NCBI GenBank assembly: GCA_964443245.1
Contig: CAYUEG010000020.1
Location: forward strand, 1 to 42,423
Length of the DNA: 42,423 bases
Source: CANJDH01 sp964443245
Lineage (GTDB): Bacteria > Pseudomonadota > Gammaproteobacteria > Burkholderiales > JAEUOS01
Direction: 5' to 3'
This document shows positions 40,116-42,423 of the stretch, piece by piece. A model generated the notes under the pieces. That model did not search any database. It had not been told where the DNA came from and saw only the letters and a program-made list of their open reading frames with translations. Position 1 is the stretch's first letter. Each line of letters opens with the position of its first letter. A program made the position numbers and the translations under genes.

Positions 40116-41120
40116 ATGGTCTCGCTTGCCCGCGCCTCGTTGCTGTACGAATGGCGCCGCTATCTGGCGGCCGTGCTTGCCGTGGCCTTTTCGGGCCTTT
40201 TGGTGCTGGTGCAATTGGCCCTCCTCATTGGCATGTTCGGCACCGTGGCGGTCTACATCGATGAATCGTCCGCCGACTTATGGGTGGGCTTCACAGGTAC
40301 CCAAAGCATTGATCTGGGCAAACCGGTGAACGGTCAGATCGAGACGCGCTTGCGTGATCATCCCAAGGTCGTGTCAGTGGAGCCGTTCATCTTCGCCCAA
40401 AGTGACTGGCGTACTCCGGAAGGGCGAAATCTGTATGCCTATCTGCTGGGTATNNNNNNNNNNNNNNNNNNNNNNNNNNNNNNNNNNNNNNNNNNNNNNN
40501 NNNNNNNNNNNNNNNNNNNNNNNNNNNNNNNNNNNNNNNNNNNNNNNNNNNNNCGTATCATTGATGGATCGATTGCGCGGGACATGCAGGAGGTTTCTTA
40601 CTTCCTGCTCGGGTTGGCCCCCGGCGCTGACGCAGAAGCCGTTCGTGCCGAACTCACTCCCCCCGGCCCGGTGGTGCGTTATCAGGTGTGGACGGCACGC
40701 GAGTTTTCGCACCACTCCCAACTGTACTGGCTCACCGAATCGGGCGCCGGTGCCGGCTTCGCTTTCTCTACCCTCCTGGGGTTGCTGGTGGGCATCATCA
40801 TCACCAGCCAGACGCTCATGGGTGCAATCGTCGCCGCAATTCGGGAGTATGCGACCCTGCGTGCGCTCGGTGTGTCGCAGGGTTCCCTGGCCGCGGTGGT
40901 GATCGAGCAGTCCCTGTGGATCGGTATTATGGGTCTCACCATTACGGCAGTGTGTGCGTGGGGAGTCGGTGCCGTAGCAAACTATTTTCGTGTGGCAATG
41001 GAGTTTCCTGCTTGGGCTATCTGGATCACAGTCGGCATTACCTTGAGCGTGGCGGTGCTGTCGGGTCTGGCTGCCCTGCGTGCCCTGGGGCGTGCTGACC
41101 CGGCCGCGTTGTTGCGATAG
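40116..41120 (+). CDS. ABC exporter permease (DevC/MacB-like), interrupted by assembly gap
   Basis: This FtsX-fold permease shows an N-terminal transmembrane helix (LAAVLAVAFSGLLVLVQLAL) and a periplasmic domain with DLWVGFTGTQSIDLGKPVNG. After the gap come three C-terminal transmembrane helices around GFAFSTLLGLLVGIIITSQT and AIREYATLRALGVSQGSL, ending AALRALGRADPAALLR. This is the DevC-type layout, one protein with four TM helices. The frame reads across 100 N at 40454-40553, but the visible 300 residues are well short of the usual 380-400. About 80-90 residues of the periplasmic domain are probably missing. It is the first gene of an operon with an ATPase and an adaptor. The exported substrate is unknown. 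Confidence 0.85.
   Translation: MVSLARASLLYEWRRYLAAVLAVAFSGLLVLVQLALLIGMFGTVAVYIDESSADLWVGFTGTQSIDLGKPVNGQIETRLRDHPKVVSVEPFIFAQSDWRTPEGRNLYAYLLGXXXXXXXXXXXXXXXXXXXXXXXXXXXXXXXXXXRIIDGSIARDMQEVSYFLLGLAPGADAEAVRAELTPPGPVVRYQVWTAREFSHHSQLYWLTESGAGAGFAFSTLLGLLVGIIITSQTLMGAIVAAIREYATLRALGVSQGSLAAVVIEQSLWIGIMGLTITAVCAWGVGAVANYFRVAMEFPAWAIWITVGITLSVAVLSGLAALRALGRADPAALLR
40454..40553. other. Assembly gap (100 N)
   Basis: Exactly 100 unknown bases lie inside the permease gene. This is the common placeholder size for a gap of unknown length, so local coordinates and the reading frame across it should not be trusted. Confidence 0.95.
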
Positions 41121-41123
41121 ACC

Positions 41124-41816
41124 ATGTCAGCGATTGTCGCTTCCGGCCTGAACAAAGCCTTTACTACCGGCAAGACCACCGCCCAGGTGCTGTTCGACGT
41201 GTCCGTGACGCTCGAGCCGGGCGAGCTGACGTTGATTAGCGGACCTTCCGGCTCGGGCAAGAGCACACTGTTGGCTGCGCTCTCTGGCTTAACGCGACCG
41301 GATAGCGGCAGCGTAGAAGCCCTTGGCAAGCCGCTGTGGAGCATGTCCCGACACGTGCTTGATGCTTTCCGCTTGCAGCATGCCGGCTTTGTTTTTCAGG
41401 GCTTCAACCTCTTTCCTGCGCTGACAGCGCGCGAGCAGGTCATCCTGGCCCTCCAATACACCGGAGTCGACAAGAACACCATGCGGGTGCTGGCGGACGC
41501 AGCCCTGGAGTCGGTGGGCATGACGAAGCGCTCTCACTTGCGCCCGCTGGAATTGTCGGGCGGGGAGAAGCAGCGTGTCGCGATTGCACGCGCGCTGGCC
41601 AAGAAGCCTGACCTGCTGTTTGCCGATGAGCCCACGTCCGCCCTGGATGGCAAGAACGGTGCAATCGTCGGCGAACTTCTCAGAACGGCTGCCGTCGAAC
41701 GCCGTGCTGCCGTCATTTGCGTCACTCATGACAACAGATTGACCCGCTTTGCTCACCGCTTGATACACCTTGAAGATGGACGGATTACTTCGGATGAACG
41801 ACAACCAGTTGAGTAA
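41124..41816 (+). CDS. ABC exporter ATP-binding protein (DevA/LolD-like)
   Basis: This 230-residue ATPase of the MacB/LolD/DevA group contains Walker A GPSGSGKST, the Q-loop in FVFQGFNLFPALTAREQV, signature LSGGEKQRVAIARAL, Walker B LLFADEPTSALD and the H-loop VTHDNR. It would power the neighbouring permease, driving substrate out through a HlyD-type adaptor and an outer-membrane channel. The ATG at 41124 is three bases after the permease stop. Its 3' end overlaps the adaptor start by 23 bases. Confidence 0.95.
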   Translation: MSAIVASGLNKAFTTGKTTAQVLFDVSVTLEPGELTLISGPSGSGKSTLLAALSGLTRPDSGSVEALGKPLWSMSRHVLDAFRLQHAGFVFQGFNLFPALTAREQVILALQYTGVDKNTMRVLADAALESVGMTKRSHLRPLELSGGEKQRVAIARALAKKPDLLFADEPTSALDGKNGAIVGELLRTAAVERRAAVICVTHDNRLTRFAHRLIHLEDGRITSDERQPVE

Positions 41817-42423
41817 CAGATGCGGCCGTTCGTTTGCGGCTGGCAGCCCAAGAAGTCCTGCAGGAATCATCGCTCTGGCGTTTTTGGCGGCAATCTCTGC
41901 GGTAGTGCCTCCGGCCAGTGCCCAAGGGAGCGCCCAGCGTGCCCAGGGAAATTACGTGGCTTTCGCGAAAGGCAGGATTGATGTAGCGGGCGGCATGGTG
42001 CGCCTCGCCGCCCCGCGTGACGGCGTGATTCACAGCGTTCATGCCGATGAGGGCGCAGACGTCAAGAAGGGCGCATTGCTTGCGCAGCTGGATGATCGGC
42101 ACGTACAGCTTCAACTGGCTGCAGCGCGCAACGAGTTGCGCGAGATAGAAACCCGTGTTCAGCCACTCAGAATCAAGCTGGCGGCGGCGGAACGCGAGCT
42201 TGCTCGGATCGAGCCCTTGATGGCGACCCAGGCTGTGTCGCGTGCCGAACGTGATGACAAGCGCGACCTGGTGAGTCTCATCAAGGCAGAAATCGAGTCT
42301 GCCAACGCCCAGGCTGCCGCCAGCGGAACCCGCATCAAGCTGGCTGCACTGGAGGTGGAACTGCGGGCTGTTCGTGCCCCGATGGATGGCCGCATCATCA
42401 AGCGATATGCCCGCACAGGTGAT
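41794..42423 (+). CDS. HlyD-family periplasmic adaptor of ABC exporter, C-terminus missing
   Basis: This frame of 210 codons is open to the right edge. From ATG 41794 it has a hydrophobic signal or anchor (GIIALAFLAAISAVVPPASA, about residues 24-43), then VRLAAPRDGVIHSVHADEGA, the first half of the biotinyl-lipoyl domain. KKGALLAQLDD follows, then an alpha-hairpin coiled coil (about 100-190), then LRAVRAPMDGRIIKRYARTG, the returning lipoyl half. This is the DevB/HlyD membrane-fusion pattern. It overlaps the ATPase gene by 23 bases; TTG 41809 is an alternative start. The beta-barrel and membrane-proximal domains lie beyond the window. Confidence 0.88.
   Translation, partial: MNDNQLSNRCGRSFAAGSPRSPAGIIALAFLAAISAVVPPASAQGSAQRAQGNYVAFAKGRIDVAGGMVRLAAPRDGVIHSVHADEGADVKKGALLAQLDDRHVQLQLAAARNELREIETRVQPLRIKLAAAERELARIEPLMATQAVSRAERDDKRDLVSLIKAEIESANAQAAASGTRIKLAALEVELRAVRAPMDGRIIKRYARTGD

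Overview
This window looks like a stretch of a betaproteobacterial chromosome. The evidence is gene order and protein character: rpsP-rimM-trmD-rplS, then rpsB-tsf-pyrH-frr-uppS-cdsA-dxr-rseP-bamA-skp-lpxD-fabZ-lpxA-lpxB-rnhB, with glnD and map divergent from rpsB, and rsgA, an M48 protease and orn nearby. The DNA is GC-rich, coding density is very high, and the envelope genes (LPS, BamA, RseP, Skp) are Gram-negative. I cannot place it below class with confidence. A run of 100 N at 40454-40553 shows that this is a draft scaffold. I saw no tRNA, rRNA, insertion sequence, prophage or CRISPR array.

Layout. Positions 1-3980 are minus strand: a truncated membrane spermidine-synthase-like protein, an AcuI/YhdH reductase, an Nei-type DNA glycosylase and a DUF3429 membrane protein. 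A BKACE-family enzyme (4069-5007, plus) is divergent from these across an 88-bp region carrying a perfect 10-bp inverted repeat. Positions 5041-6890 (minus) hold a two-gene unit: a class III aminotransferase-like protein whose PLP-anchoring lysine and aspartate are replaced, overlapped by an exported or membrane-anchored protein of unknown function. Positions 7025-9399 are the S16/RimM/TrmD/L19 operon with a clear promoter and terminator. Positions 9409-15091 hold housekeeping and small accessory genes (Nudix CoA pyrophosphatase, SapC-like, CobD/AmpE-like, DUF2007, RsgA, M48 protease, oligoribonuclease).

Positions 15115-18555 (minus) are glnD and map. The map promoter appears to share its -10 region with the divergent rpsB promoter. 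Positions 18591-33171 form the translation, isoprenoid, phospholipid, outer-membrane-assembly and lipid A cluster, with many stop/start overlaps suggesting translational coupling. Positions 33168-38210 add an orphan PAS histidine kinase, a lytic transglycosylase and ParC with a long N-terminal extension, again overlapping end to end. Positions 38275-39906 (minus) encode an exported alpha-carbonic anhydrase fused to an N-terminal domain. Positions 40116-42423 begin a DevBCA/MacB-like exporter operon (permease, ATPase, HlyD-type adaptor) that runs off the right edge.

Most of the window is ordinary core genome. The best candidates for something undescribed are the active-site-degenerate aminotransferase homologue with its coupled exported partner (5041-6890), the carbonic anhydrase fusion, and the shared map/rpsB promoter.
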